Shown piece by piece: positions 9,073-16,442 of a DNA stretch of 62,413 nucleotides. This DNA is from an uncultured Roseburia sp. (GTDB taxonomy: Bacteria > Bacillota > Clostridia > Lachnospirales > Lachnospiraceae). The notes beneath the pieces were generated by a model. That model did not search any database. It was given only the letters and a program-made list of their open reading frames with translations, and had not been told where the DNA came from. The stretch's first letter is position 1; each line of letters starts with the position of its first letter. The translations under genes were made by a program, and so were the position numbers. Location: contig CALZGM010000022.1 in NCBI GenBank assembly GCA_945787015.1, positions 1 to 62,413 on the forward strand, in the 5' to 3' direction.

Positions 9073-10476
9073 ATGCGGACACCGATTGCAGATTTTGTAA
9101 AAGAATATGCAAACAATAGTGGCTGCCGCTTCCACATGCCTGGCCATAAAGGTCAGGCATTTCTTGGATGCGAAGCTTTTGACATTACTGAGATTAAAGG
9201 AGCAGATGCACTCTATGAGGCAGAGGGCATCATTGCGGAAAGCGAAAAAAATGCGACAGCACTTTTTGGGACAGCACGTACGCTCTTTTCCACCGAGGGA
9301 TCTAGTCAGTGTATCCGGGCGATGCTGCAATTGGCAGTGGGATACGAGCGGAAAAAGACCGGCAATACGGTACGCCCATACGTTATTGCTTCCAGAAACG
9401 TACATAAGGCTTTTTTATATGCTGCAGCTTTAGTGGACTTTGATGTGGTGTGGCTGTATCCAAAGGAGATGCACTCTCTATGCAGTTGCTTCATAGCAGA
9501 AGAGCAGTTGGAAGCAGAATTGTGCCAGCAGAGACAACTACATCATGGCAGGACACCTGCAGCAGTTTATGTGACCAGCCCGGATTATTTGGGAGGGCAA
9601 CTGGATATTGCCGCTTTAGCCAAAGTCTGCCATCGCCACGATACGATTCTGGCGGTTGATAACGCGCATGGTGCCTATCTGCATTTTCTAGAAAAGCCGA
9701 AACATCCGATGGATTTAGGCGCAGATATCTGCTGTGATTCCGCACATAAGACTTTGCCGGCTTTAACCGGAGGAGCGTATTTACAGATTAGCAAAAATGC
9801 ACCGGCCTATTTTGCCAAGCACGCAAAACAGGCAATGGTGTTATTTGGTTCCACCAGTCCCTCTTACTTAACTATGGCTTCGTTGGATTTGTGTAATGCG
9901 TATCTGGCAGATGGATATGAAAAGCGCTTGACAGAAACAGTACAAAAACTGTCTGAGGTTCGAAAAACATTGCGTGAAATCGGTTGGAACGTGGAAGAAA
10001 CAGATCCGCTAAAACTGACGATAAAGGTAACTGATGGTTTGACAGGAACCGCTTTGGCAGGGATGCTTAGAACTGCTCAGATTGAGTGTGAGTATGCAGA
10101 TGAAGAATACCTTGTGTGCATGATAACGCCTGAAAATACGGCAGGAGATTTTGAAAGATTGTTGTTAGCGTTGCAGAAGGCGTGGAGCTTACTTGACGTG
10201 GACTTAAAAGAGGCTATAGCATGTGATGGGAAAACGGAGCGAATCAGGCAGCCTCAGTTGAAACCGGTAAAATGCGAGCAGAAGGGAACCATCAGAGAAA
10301 CTATTTTTGCCGGACAGGAAATGGTGAAAGCATCCGACGCTTTAGGAAGAGTCTGTGGTGCACCAACCGTTAGCTGTCCGCCTGCAATTCCGATTGTGGT
10401 ACCGGGTGAAGTGATAAATGAAGAAGCAATCAAGCTTTTTACATATTATGGGATAGAACAAGTGGCGGTTTTGTGA
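9073..10476 (+). CDS. Orn/Lys/Arg decarboxylase family PLP enzyme
   Basis: A 467-aa fold-type I PLP enzyme of the ornithine/lysine/arginine decarboxylase family, predicted to make a polyamine or polyamine precursor from a basic amino acid. It has the N-terminal CRFHMPGHKG motif and the PLP-lysine site SAHKTLPALTGGAY. The C-terminal domain ends in the family pattern PPAIPIVVPGE. ATG 9073 follows GAGGAG (9060-9065) and starts one base after the maturase stop, so it is in the same operon. Which amino acid is used cannot be read from sequence. Co-transcription with SCIFF genes may be incidental. Confidence 0.9.
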   Translation: MRTPIADFVKEYANNSGCRFHMPGHKGQAFLGCEAFDITEIKGADALYEAEGIIAESEKNATALFGTARTLFSTEGSSQCIRAMLQLAVGYERKKTGNTVRPYVIASRNVHKAFLYAAALVDFDVVWLYPKEMHSLCSCFIAEEQLEAELCQQRQLHHGRTPAAVYVTSPDYLGGQLDIAALAKVCHRHDTILAVDNAHGAYLHFLEKPKHPMDLGADICCDSAHKTLPALTGGAYLQISKNAPAYFAKHAKQAMVLFGSTSPSYLTMASLDLCNAYLADGYEKRLTETVQKLSEVRKTLREIGWNVEETDPLKLTIKVTDGLTGTALAGMLRTAQIECEYADEEYLVCMITPENTAGDFERLLLALQKAWSLLDVDLKEAIACDGKTERIRQPQLKPVKCEQKGTIRETIFAGQEMVKASDALGRVCGAPTVSCPPAIPIVVPGEVINEEAIKLFTYYGIEQVAVL

Positions 10477-10512
10477 AGTGCAAAGGAAAGAAGATCTTTA
10501 AACAAAAATGAT

Positions 10513-10563
10513 TAATATTTTAGCCCATTCTTGATAAAATCAAAAGAATGGGCTAAAATATTA
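10513..10563. repeat. 20-bp perfect inverted repeat covering the hip promoter
   Basis: Arms 10513-10532 and 10544-10563 are perfectly complementary over 20 bp with an 11-nt spacer. The arms contain the promoter elements themselves, so binding by the HipB-like repressor would block RNA polymerase. The right arm ends two bases before the hipB start codon. Confidence 0.9.
10531..10559 (+). promoter_or_regulatory. Promoter of hipBA-like module, predicted leaderless
   Basis: TTGATA at 10531-10536, a 17-nt spacer and TAAAAT at 10554-10559. Transcription would begin near 10566, which is the A of the start codon. No Shine-Dalgarno is present, consistent with a leaderless mRNA. Confidence 0.65.
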
Positions 10564-10565
10564 GT

Positions 10566-10847
10566 ATGATTAACTTATATCAAAAAACATGGGAAGAAAT
10601 TAATACAGAGATTGCAAATCGAATGGTACAGCTTCGGAAGAGAAAGAAAATCTCGCAGAAGGCACTTGCGGCAAAATCAGGGGTGAGCCTTGGTTCATTA
10701 AAGCGATTTGAGCAGACTGGTGAGATCTCACTTCAGTCTTTCACAAAGCTTGCAATAGCTCTTGAAGTGGAGGGAGAGTTAGAGTCTTTGTTTAGCGAAG
10801 TGCCTTTTGATTCCATTGAGGAGATAATAAATGGACAGAGTAAATAA
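10566..10847 (+). CDS. HipB-like XRE antitoxin/repressor
   Basis: A 93-aa protein with a helix-turn-helix at about residues 30-60 (SQKALAAKSGVSLGSLKRFE), typical of HipB-like antitoxins that bind operator palindromes and neutralise HipA. The ATG falls at the expected transcription start with no RBS. An internal ATG at 10623 would delete the N-terminal segment, which looks conserved in this family, so I keep 10566. It overlaps the toxin gene by 17 nt, indicating coupled translation. The palindrome at 10513-10563 is the likely operator. Confidence 0.85.
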   Translation: MINLYQKTWEEINTEIANRMVQLRKRKKISQKALAAKSGVSLGSLKRFEQTGEISLQSFTKLAIALEVEGELESLFSEVPFDSIEEIINGQSK

Positions 10848-11967
10848 GCTGGATGTTTTTTATCATGATAGGCTAGTGGGAACGATGGCCCTATACCAGG
10901 AAAGGCTGGCGGCATTTGAATATAGTAGTGACTGGCTAAAGAATGGGTTTTCAATTAGTCCATTTTCATTACCACTTAAAAAAAAGGTTTTTATGCCCAA
11001 AATAGATCCTTTCGAAGGCCTTTTTGGCGTATTTTCAGATAGCCTTCCGGATGGATGGGGACGTCTTTTGGTAGACAGATTGATGAGAAGAAATGGGATT
11101 AATCTTCAGATGGTGGGTAATCTGGAGCGGCTGGCAATTGTAGGAAGTTCCGGTATGGGGGCGTTGACTTATCGCCCGGTCATTTCAATGGAGAATGCTC
11201 ATAATGAAATGACTTTGGATGAAATTGCAAGGGAATGTGAACGTATTTTAAATACAGAATCCACCGACAACCTGGATTATCTGTTTGCAAAGGGTGGATC
11301 TTCCGGTGGAGCAAGACCAAAAATTCTTACTCGTGTAGATGGGGAGGATTGGATTATTAAATTCCCTTCTACAGACGATAACAAGAATATTGGAAAACTG
11401 GAATATGATTACGCTCTTTGTGCCAAGGAGTGTGGCCTTAATATGGAAGAAGTAAGGCTATTTTCATCAACAAATACAAGTGGATATTTTGGAACACGCC
11501 GTTTTGACAGAATAGGAGAAGGGGAAACAGGAAAGCTTCACATGGTATCTGCAGCAGGACTTTTGGAGACCTCACATAGAATACCAAACCTTGATTATGA
11601 CATTCTTATGAAGCTGACACTCCAGCTTACAAAATCCATGGAAGAATGTGAAAAACTTTATCGTCTGATGTGTTTTAATGTATTTGCACATAACAGGGAT
11701 GATCACTCTAAGAATTTCACATATATCTATATGGAAGGGGAATCCAGATGGATTTTATCACCCGCTTATGACCTTACCTATGCAAATTCCATTGGTGGAG
11801 AACATGCTACAACAGTCAATGGAAATGGTATAGACCCGGGAATGGGTGACATTCTTGCGGTCGCGAAGCGGATAGGACTGAATACAACAAAAGCCAGGAA
11901 GACAGCGGAGCAGATGAAGGAGTGCGTTTTTGAAATGCTGAAGGACTATGTCAAGGAAACACATTGA
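10831..11967 (+). CDS. HipA-like Ser/Thr kinase toxin
   Basis: A 378-aa HipA-family protein. The best-known HipA phosphorylates glutamyl-tRNA synthetase and causes growth arrest. Seen here: the N-terminal HipA domain with PFSLPL and DSLPDGWGRLL; a glycine-rich AKGGSSGGARPK loop; the catalytic segment FNVFAHNRDDHSKNF; and the metal-binding LSPAYDLTY. These key residues are present, so the kinase looks intact. The start lies inside the antitoxin gene. Its last codons contain the -35 element of the downstream ars promoter. The target in this organism is unknown. Confidence 0.9.
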   Translation: MDRVNKLDVFYHDRLVGTMALYQERLAAFEYSSDWLKNGFSISPFSLPLKKKVFMPKIDPFEGLFGVFSDSLPDGWGRLLVDRLMRRNGINLQMVGNLERLAIVGSSGMGALTYRPVISMENAHNEMTLDEIARECERILNTESTDNLDYLFAKGGSSGGARPKILTRVDGEDWIIKFPSTDDNKNIGKLEYDYALCAKECGLNMEEVRLFSSTNTSGYFGTRRFDRIGEGETGKLHMVSAAGLLETSHRIPNLDYDILMKLTLQLTKSMEECEKLYRLMCFNVFAHNRDDHSKNFTYIYMEGESRWILSPAYDLTYANSIGGEHATTVNGNGIDPGMGDILAVAKRIGLNTTKARKTAEQMKECVFEMLKDYVKETH

Positions 11968-12002
11968 CAAGCATCTATGTATATGATAATCTACACATAG
12001 AT
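11964..12002 (+). promoter_or_regulatory. ars operon promoter and ArsR-type operator
   Basis: TTGACA (11964-11969) overlaps the hipA stop codon; GATAAT (11985-11990) is the best -10 with a 15-nt spacer. Inverted arms ATCTATGT (11973-11980) and ACATAGAT (11995-12002) flank the -10, as expected for an ArsR repressor that blocks polymerase until a metalloid binds. Confidence 0.65.
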
Positions 12003-12029
12003 GTCAATCTATTTGATGGGGAGGGCTTT

Positions 12030-12326
12030 ATGACCAGAGAAGAAGTTGCAATGATTTGTAAGGCAATGTCAGATACGAATCGACTTAGAATTATTGAGAT
12101 GCTCACACAGGGAGAAAAATGTGGATGCAATCTCTTGGAAGAACTAAAGGTAACGCAGCCAACCTTATCGCATCATATGAAGGTATTGTCAGATTGCAAT
12201 CTGGTCAGTTCCTACAAGGATGGAAAGTGGCAGCATTATTCTATTAACTGTGAAACATTTAAAGAATATAAGGATTACATTGCAGGCATTACCTGTTGTG
12301 AAACAAAGAAAGGAGCATTGTTATGA
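12030..12326 (+). CDS. arsR: ArsR-family metalloid-responsive repressor
   Basis: A 98-aa winged-helix repressor that should bind the operator at 11973-12002 and release it on binding trivalent arsenic or a related metalloid. It carries the EKCGCNLLEEL segment, whose Cys-x-Cys corresponds to the alpha-3 ligand site of ArsR proteins, followed by the recognition helix QPTLSHHMKVL. Two more cysteines (TCCET) near the C-terminus may add a ligand. ATG 12030 is chosen because GGGGAGG lies at 12018-12024; the open frame runs upstream to 11964. Its stop overlaps the next start (ATGA). Confidence 0.9.
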   Translation: MTREEVAMICKAMSDTNRLRIIEMLTQGEKCGCNLLEELKVTQPTLSHHMKVLSDCNLVSSYKDGKWQHYSINCETFKEYKDYIAGITCCETKKGALL

Positions 12327-12556
12327 TGAATGTAAAAGTATTAGGCGGTGGCTGTAGTAAGTGTGAGACACTTCTTGCAAATACAAAGGAAGCAGTTGCA
12401 AAGGTAGGTGTAGAGGCAGAAGTAGAATATATTACAGATTTTGCAGTAATTGCCGGCTATGGAATTATGAGTACCCCTGCATTAATTGTTGATGAAAAAA
12501 TAGTATCAATGGGTAAAGTACTAAAGAGTAGTGAAATTGAAAAATTTTTGCAATAA
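12323..12556 (+). CDS. Thioredoxin-fold CxxC protein of ars operon
   Basis: A 77-aa small thioredoxin-like (redox-active disulfide) protein with active site GGCSKCETL and the cis-proline segment STPALIVD. Members often sit beside ArsP-type permeases and may reduce or shuttle metal-thiol complexes; this role is inferred from context. The start overlaps the arsR stop (ATGA at 12323-12326), with AAAGGAG at 12309-12315. A second ATG at 12326 is also possible. Confidence 0.85.
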   Translation: MMNVKVLGGGCSKCETLLANTKEAVAKVGVEAEVEYITDFAVIAGYGIMSTPALIVDEKIVSMGKVLKSSEIEKFLQ

Positions 12557-12566
12557 AAAAAGAATG

Positions 12567-12622
12567 CTGGTGCAGCTTGCACCAGTAAAAAAATAATAGA
12601 TATATAGATAACTGTCTATATA
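12567..12622 (+). promoter_or_regulatory. Intra-operon stem-loop and second palindrome before permease
   Basis: CTGGTGCA (12567-12574) pairs with TGCACCAG (12578-12585) but no T run follows, so it is more likely an mRNA processing or stability element than a terminator. A second perfect palindrome, TATATAGA (12601-12608)/TCTATATA (12615-12622), lies just before the permease RBS. It resembles in content the operator upstream of arsR. Confidence 0.5.
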
Positions 12623-12637
12623 AAAGGGGATATAGGT

Positions 12638-13633
12638 ATGTGGATATTTATACAGGATCAGATACTTGGCATGAAATGGCTAAATGTAATGATTGGAAAT
12701 CTATTAACAACTTTAGGAATAGACACAACAGGAAGAATTGGTGGTTCTATTCAGTTTTTTATCTATGATGTCATAAAGATTGTAGTGTTACTTTGTACCC
12801 TGATATTTATGATAAGCTATATTCAAAGTCACTTTCCACCGGAGAGAACAAAGAAGATTTTGGGAAGGTTTCATGGAATCGGAGCTAATATCCTGGCAGC
12901 ACTACTAGGAACGGTTACCCCATTTTGCTCCTGTTCCTCCATCCCGCTTTTTATAGGGTTTACCAGTGCGGGACTGCCGCTTGGAGTAACCTTTTCCTTC
13001 TTAATTTCATCACCGATGGTTGATTTGGGGTCGCTGGTTCTTCTGATGAGTATATTCGGTGCAAAAGTGGCAATTGTATATGTGGTTCTTGGACTTGTGA
13101 TTGCAGTTTTGGGAGGAACGCTCATTGAAAAGCTTCATATGGAAAATCAGGTAGAGGAATTTATTCGAAATGCAAGACAAATTGATCTTCCACAGGAAGA
13201 ATTGACAGTGAAAGACCGTATGAAGTATGCAGCGGAGCAGGTTGTTGAAACCTTTAAAAAGGTATTTCGATATATTATCATTGGTGTTGGTATTGGAGCC
13301 TTTATTCATAATTGGATTCCGGAAGAATGGATTGTGCAATTCCTTGGTACTGGCAATCCGTTTGGCGTTATCATTGCAACAATCGCAGGTGTACCAATGT
13401 ATGCAGATATTTTCGGCTGCATTCCGATTGCAGAAGCTTTGCTTGCAAAGGGGGCAAAACTTGGAGTGGTACTTTCTTTCATGATGGGGGTTACCACATT
13501 AAGTCTTCCATCTATGGTGATGTTAAAAAAAGCCGTCAAACCCAAATTGCTGGGTATATTTATCGCAATCTGTACAGTAGGAATTATCATTGTCGGATAT
13601 TTTTTCAATGCGATACAGTTTCTGCTTGTCTAA
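12638..13633 (+). CDS. ArsP-like permease (DUF318 family)
   Basis: A 331-aa membrane protein with about eight hydrophobic segments and the family motif TPFCSCSSIPLF. In ArsP, the organoarsenical efflux permease, paired cysteines in this region are needed for trivalent methyl- or aromatic arsenical export. An internal repeat of the fold ends with GVPMYADIFGCIPIAEALL. Context (ArsR upstream, ArsC downstream) supports arsenic efflux. Whether the substrate is inorganic or organic arsenic is undecided. Start ATG 12638 follows AAAAGGGGA. Confidence 0.85.
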   Translation: MWIFIQDQILGMKWLNVMIGNLLTTLGIDTTGRIGGSIQFFIYDVIKIVVLLCTLIFMISYIQSHFPPERTKKILGRFHGIGANILAALLGTVTPFCSCSSIPLFIGFTSAGLPLGVTFSFLISSPMVDLGSLVLLMSIFGAKVAIVYVVLGLVIAVLGGTLIEKLHMENQVEEFIRNARQIDLPQEELTVKDRMKYAAEQVVETFKKVFRYIIIGVGIGAFIHNWIPEEWIVQFLGTGNPFGVIIATIAGVPMYADIFGCIPIAEALLAKGAKLGVVLSFMMGVTTLSLPSMVMLKKAVKPKLLGIFIAICTVGIIIVGYFFNAIQFLLV

Positions 13634-13702
13634 GGCAGAGCATAGGTAGTGGAAAAGGACGCATTGGATTGAAACAAAAGAAACAGGAGGAGCGTTTTAG
13701 GA

Positions 13703-14101
13703 ATGGAAAAGAAAAAAATAGCCTTTATCTGCGTGCACAATTCTTGCAGAAGTCAGATAGCAGAAGCGCTGGGGAAGCATTTGGCAGGCGATGTGTTTGA
13801 AAGTTATTCAGCCGGAACAGAGACGAAGCCACAGATCAATCAGGATGCAGTCCGCCTGATGAAGGAAATCTATGGAATTGATATGGAGAGAAATGGACAG
13901 CATAGCAAATTGGTTTCTGAAATCCCCGAGGTTGATTTTGCGATATCCATGGGATGTAACGTGGGATGCCCATTTATCGGGAGAGCCTTTGATGATAACT
14001 GGGGACTAAAAGACCCGACCGGAAAAACGGATGAGGACTTTAAATTTGTGATTTGCGAGATAGAAAAGAGAATATTAGAATTAAAGAAGATGCTTTCTTG
14101 A
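13703..14101 (+). CDS. arsC: Arsenate reductase, low-MW phosphatase type
   Basis: A 132-aa thioredoxin-coupled arsenate reductase that converts arsenate to arsenite for export. It has the P-loop CVHNSCR (Cys10, Cys15, Arg16), the late redox cysteines in ISMGCNVGCPF, and the catalytic Asp in LKDPTGK. All three cysteines required by the ArsC/thioredoxin relay are present. Last gene of the ars operon; it ends just before a terminator. Start ATG 13703 with AGGAGG upstream at 13685-13690. Confidence 0.95.
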   Translation: MEKKKIAFICVHNSCRSQIAEALGKHLAGDVFESYSAGTETKPQINQDAVRLMKEIYGIDMERNGQHSKLVSEIPEVDFAISMGCNVGCPFIGRAFDDNWGLKDPTGKTDEDFKFVICEIEKRILELKKMLS

Positions 14102-14104
14102 AAG

Positions 14105-14140
14105 AGTTCCGGGTGATAAAATATTGCCTGGGACTTTTTT
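14105..14140 (+). terminator. Terminator of ars operon
   Basis: AGTTCCGGG (14105-14113) pairs with CCTGGGACT (14127-14135), with wobble, followed by six T. Confidence 0.75.
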
Positions 14141-14209
14141 GATACACAAAAGGTCTAATAGTTAAAAGAAAAAGAAAATGCGCATTTTTTCCTGAAAGGA
14201 GGCTTACTT

Positions 14210-14636
14210 TTGAACAAGAAAAAGACAGAACAATGCATTGAAGATATATTACTGGAAAAATATGATCATTATTATCGTTTGGCATACAGCTATACCCATA
14301 ATGAGGCAGATTCACAGGACATTGTGCAGAATGGTGCATATAAGGCGATTTTAAACAGTGACAGCTTAAAGAATATTGAGTTTGCCGAAACTTGGGTTTA
14401 TCGTATTACTTGGCGAAGACTATATGAATATTGTAAATGCTGATATCCAGGCGCAGATTGAGCAGAGAACGAATGCCGGAGAGACATTTTTTGCATCGGA
14501 AGAGGGCGGATTTACAGGAATATCTGAGGATGTAAAGTTTTATATGAACGAAGCCGGTAATCCGGTGGTTGTTTTTGATAAATATGAAATTGCACCGGGT
14601 AGTGCAGGAAAAGTAGAATTTGAAATAGAGAGATAA
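14210..14636 (+). pseudogene. Deletion remnant of ECF sigma factor plus RsiV-like anti-sigma
   Basis: TTG 14210 (AAAGGAGG at 14195-14202) opens a 77-codon frame matching only region 2 of an ECF sigma factor: YDHYYRLAYSYTHNEADSQD and ETWVYRI. Similarity stops near 14408 and the frame ends at 14443. From about 14408, in another frame, the sequence encodes the C-terminal end of a DUF3298/RsiV-type anti-sigma (FYMNEAGNPVVVFDKYEIAP) ending at 14636. The simplest reading is one deletion that removed sigma region 4 and most of the anti-sigma, leaving both outer ends. No functional sigma factor is expected. Confidence 0.75.
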
Positions 14637-14645
14637 GGTGGAACG

Positions 14646-15200
14646 ATGAAGAAAAAAATACTTGCAGTTTTAATGGTAGGAATTATAGGAATGAGTCTGG
14701 TAGCTTGTGGTAAGGAGAATACCACGGATGCGCCGGTGGCAGGCAGTGAGCATGAAAGTGTTCAGGACACCCAGAAAGAAGAGCCACAGCAGGAAGAGAC
14801 ACAAAAAGCGGAGCAGCCTAAGGACGAAGCCGCAGAAAAAGAGGATACAAAAGAATATGTAGATAATTTCGCGGTAGATAGCGAGGCTGCCGCAGCTTTT
14901 GCCAAGAAGATTAAGGAAGCAGTAGCAAATCAGGATCTTGAAGCACTTGCTGATTTAGCATCTTATCCTTTATATGTTGGTTTTACGGATGGCTCAGCTT
15001 TCACGAAGGCAAGCGAAGAACTTGTTGATTTGGGAGCAGAGAAAATTTTCACATCTGAGATGATGGAATCCATAAAAAATGCTGACGAAAACAGTCTTTC
15101 TCCTAGTATGGCTGGATTTGCATTATATTCAGATGGAGGACCTGGCATGGTATTTGGCGTAGTCGATGGAAAGCTTGCCATTCAAGGAATAAATTACTAA
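14646..15200 (+). CDS. Uncharacterised lipoprotein with acidic linker
   Basis: A 184-aa predicted lipoprotein: signal peptide ending in lipobox LVAC (Cys21), a low-complexity Glu/Gln/Lys/Asp linker at about 25-75, then a roughly 110-aa alpha/beta domain with no motif I recognise. The end of this domain (GPGMVFGVVDGKLAIQGI) looks like a surface-exposed NTF2-like fold, but that is a guess. It starts 10 nt after the anti-sigma remnant and may once have been part of that stress operon. RBS AAGGTGG at 14635-14641. Confidence 0.75.
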   Translation: MKKKILAVLMVGIIGMSLVACGKENTTDAPVAGSEHESVQDTQKEEPQQEETQKAEQPKDEAAEKEDTKEYVDNFAVDSEAAAAFAKKIKEAVANQDLEALADLASYPLYVGFTDGSAFTKASEELVDLGAEKIFTSEMMESIKNADENSLSPSMAGFALYSDGGPGMVFGVVDGKLAIQGINY

Positions 15201-15227
15201 AATATAGTAGATGATTAAAATAGAAAG

Positions 15228-15259
15228 CGGACGAGAAAGTTTATGAATTTTCTCGTCCG
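15228..15259. terminator. Bidirectional terminator between convergent genes
   Basis: CGGACGAGAAA (15228-15238) pairs perfectly with TTTCTCGTCCG (15249-15259), between the lipoprotein gene and the convergent Rpn gene. Confidence 0.8.
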
Positions 15260-15270
15260 TAAATTTTAAA

Positions 15271-16218
15271 CTATTCAATAAGTTGAAACTCTTTATATAA
15301 CTTTTTGCGATACTGCATATCTGTTGTCGCTCGGTTAATATCATCCATTCTCTTGGCAGTCAGCAAATGCTGAATTAAAGTAGAAAGCATATCTTCGCCT
15401 TTTTTAATTCCGACCTGCTCGCCCTTTTTAATTCCGACCTGCTCGCCTTTCTTCAAACCGATTTGTTCACCCTTTATTATGCCTGCTCGCTCGCCTTCTT
15501 CGTATGATATTTCTTTTTCATTCTTTATGTGCACCTGTTCGTCATATTCTGTTAATAACATAGAACGCACCTCCTCGCGGTCTTCTCGCAAAATGTCCTC
15601 AAGAATCCCATGTTTAATACACGCATCTATCGCCAGGTCAACTGCTTCTTCGATATTTCCCGTTTCTTCTAGGTGTTCCCGAATTTTGGCTATAAACTGT
15701 GCATATTCTTTAAGTTTCTTGCACTTTTCCATTACTTCTTTATTATAGCCCAAATTAATATTCAAAACAACCGCCCGGCATTGTAAAGCCACATTTTCTT
15801 TGTTATACTCCTTCGGGAAAGCTGCATTTAGCTCCAATACCTGACGCTCCGGTTCTTCTTTTGTACCATTATAGAAAACCACAAACTGTGGATAGGGCAG
15901 CTCAATGAGTTTTTCACTATATAAATCTTTTCTTGGCCCTATTATTTTTTGATACAGTTTTGCAAAATACAGTAATCCTCTTAATGGTAAATTCGGATTA
16001 AATGTGCTTTGATGTTCATACAGGTTCAGAACTTCTGTAAATAAAAACGAAACGTCATTTTTCATTCCCATATAGATTACGTCTTCTAGTGTATTTACTT
16101 CTATTTCTTCCGGATTACTGTAATTAGTGTCATTTATTGCATTGTAAAGTTCCAGCAAATCCTTTTTATCGCGAAAAATCCGCTTAAACAGTCTATCCTT
16201 ATATTGTCTGTTTATCAT
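15271..16218 (-). CDS. Rpn-family recombination-promoting nuclease-like protein
   Basis: A 315-aa protein of the Rpn/PD-(D/E)XK nuclease-transposase-like family. The N-terminus (YKDRLFKRIFRDKKDLLELY) and the segment MKNDVSFLFTEVLNLYEHQS contain the Asp and Glu-x-Gln of the nuclease core. Rpn proteins are DNA endonucleases linked to RecA-independent recombination or phage defence. Near the C-terminus is a tandem octapeptide repeat GEQ(I/V)G(L/I)KK (about residues 249-272), common in this family and prone to copy-number change. It is a single gene with its own upstream region and is not a transposon. Confidence 0.8.
   Translation of the reverse strand: MINRQYKDRLFKRIFRDKKDLLELYNAINDTNYSNPEEIEVNTLEDVIYMGMKNDVSFLFTEVLNLYEHQSTFNPNLPLRGLLYFAKLYQKIIGPRKDLYSEKLIELPYPQFVVFYNGTKEEPERQVLELNAAFPKEYNKENVALQCRAVVLNINLGYNKEVMEKCKKLKEYAQFIAKIREHLEETGNIEEAVDLAIDACIKHGILEDILREDREEVRSMLLTEYDEQVHIKNEKEISYEEGERAGIIKGEQIGLKKGEQVGIKKGEQVGIKKGEDMLSTLIQHLLTAKRMDDINRATTDMQYRKKLYKEFQLIE
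15400..15471 (-). repeat. Three 24-bp tandem repeats inside Rpn gene
   Basis: Units at 15400-15423 and 15424-15447 differ by one base; 15448-15471 is a diverged third copy. Each encodes the octapeptide GEQxGxKK in frame, so gain or loss of a unit would keep the reading frame. Confidence 0.9.
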
Positions 16219-16378
16219 TAGTTATTCCTCCTAAGTATTCTAAAAAATTGAAATTTGAACGATTCGTTCAAGGTAGCAGCAGACTCCTCGTATCTCCTGC
16301 ATAAAGATAATTCTTGCACTTACGCAATAATCAAAAATGAAAAAGATGGTGCTAACAGTATAACCCCTGCTATATATT

Positions 16379-16426
16379 TTTACAAATAAAAAATAATATG
16401 TTATAATGAGTTAGAAAAACCTAACT
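16379..16426 (+). promoter_or_regulatory. Promoter and operator-like palindrome of ZIP gene
   Basis: TTTACA (16379-16384), a 17-nt spacer and TATAAT (16402-16407). Directly downstream, over the expected transcription start, lies AGTTAG-N6-CTAACT (16409-16414/16421-16426). Its half-sites resemble TTAGG/CCTAA-type boxes bound by DtxR/MntR-family metalloregulators, suggesting metal control; this is inference. Confidence 0.55.
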
Positions 16427-16442
16427 AGAAGGAGCAGACGTT

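Noticed and set aside
15400-15471. Short tandem repeats as a CRISPR-like array
   Set aside because: Only three units with no spacers, and they encode an in-frame octapeptide repeat of the Rpn protein.
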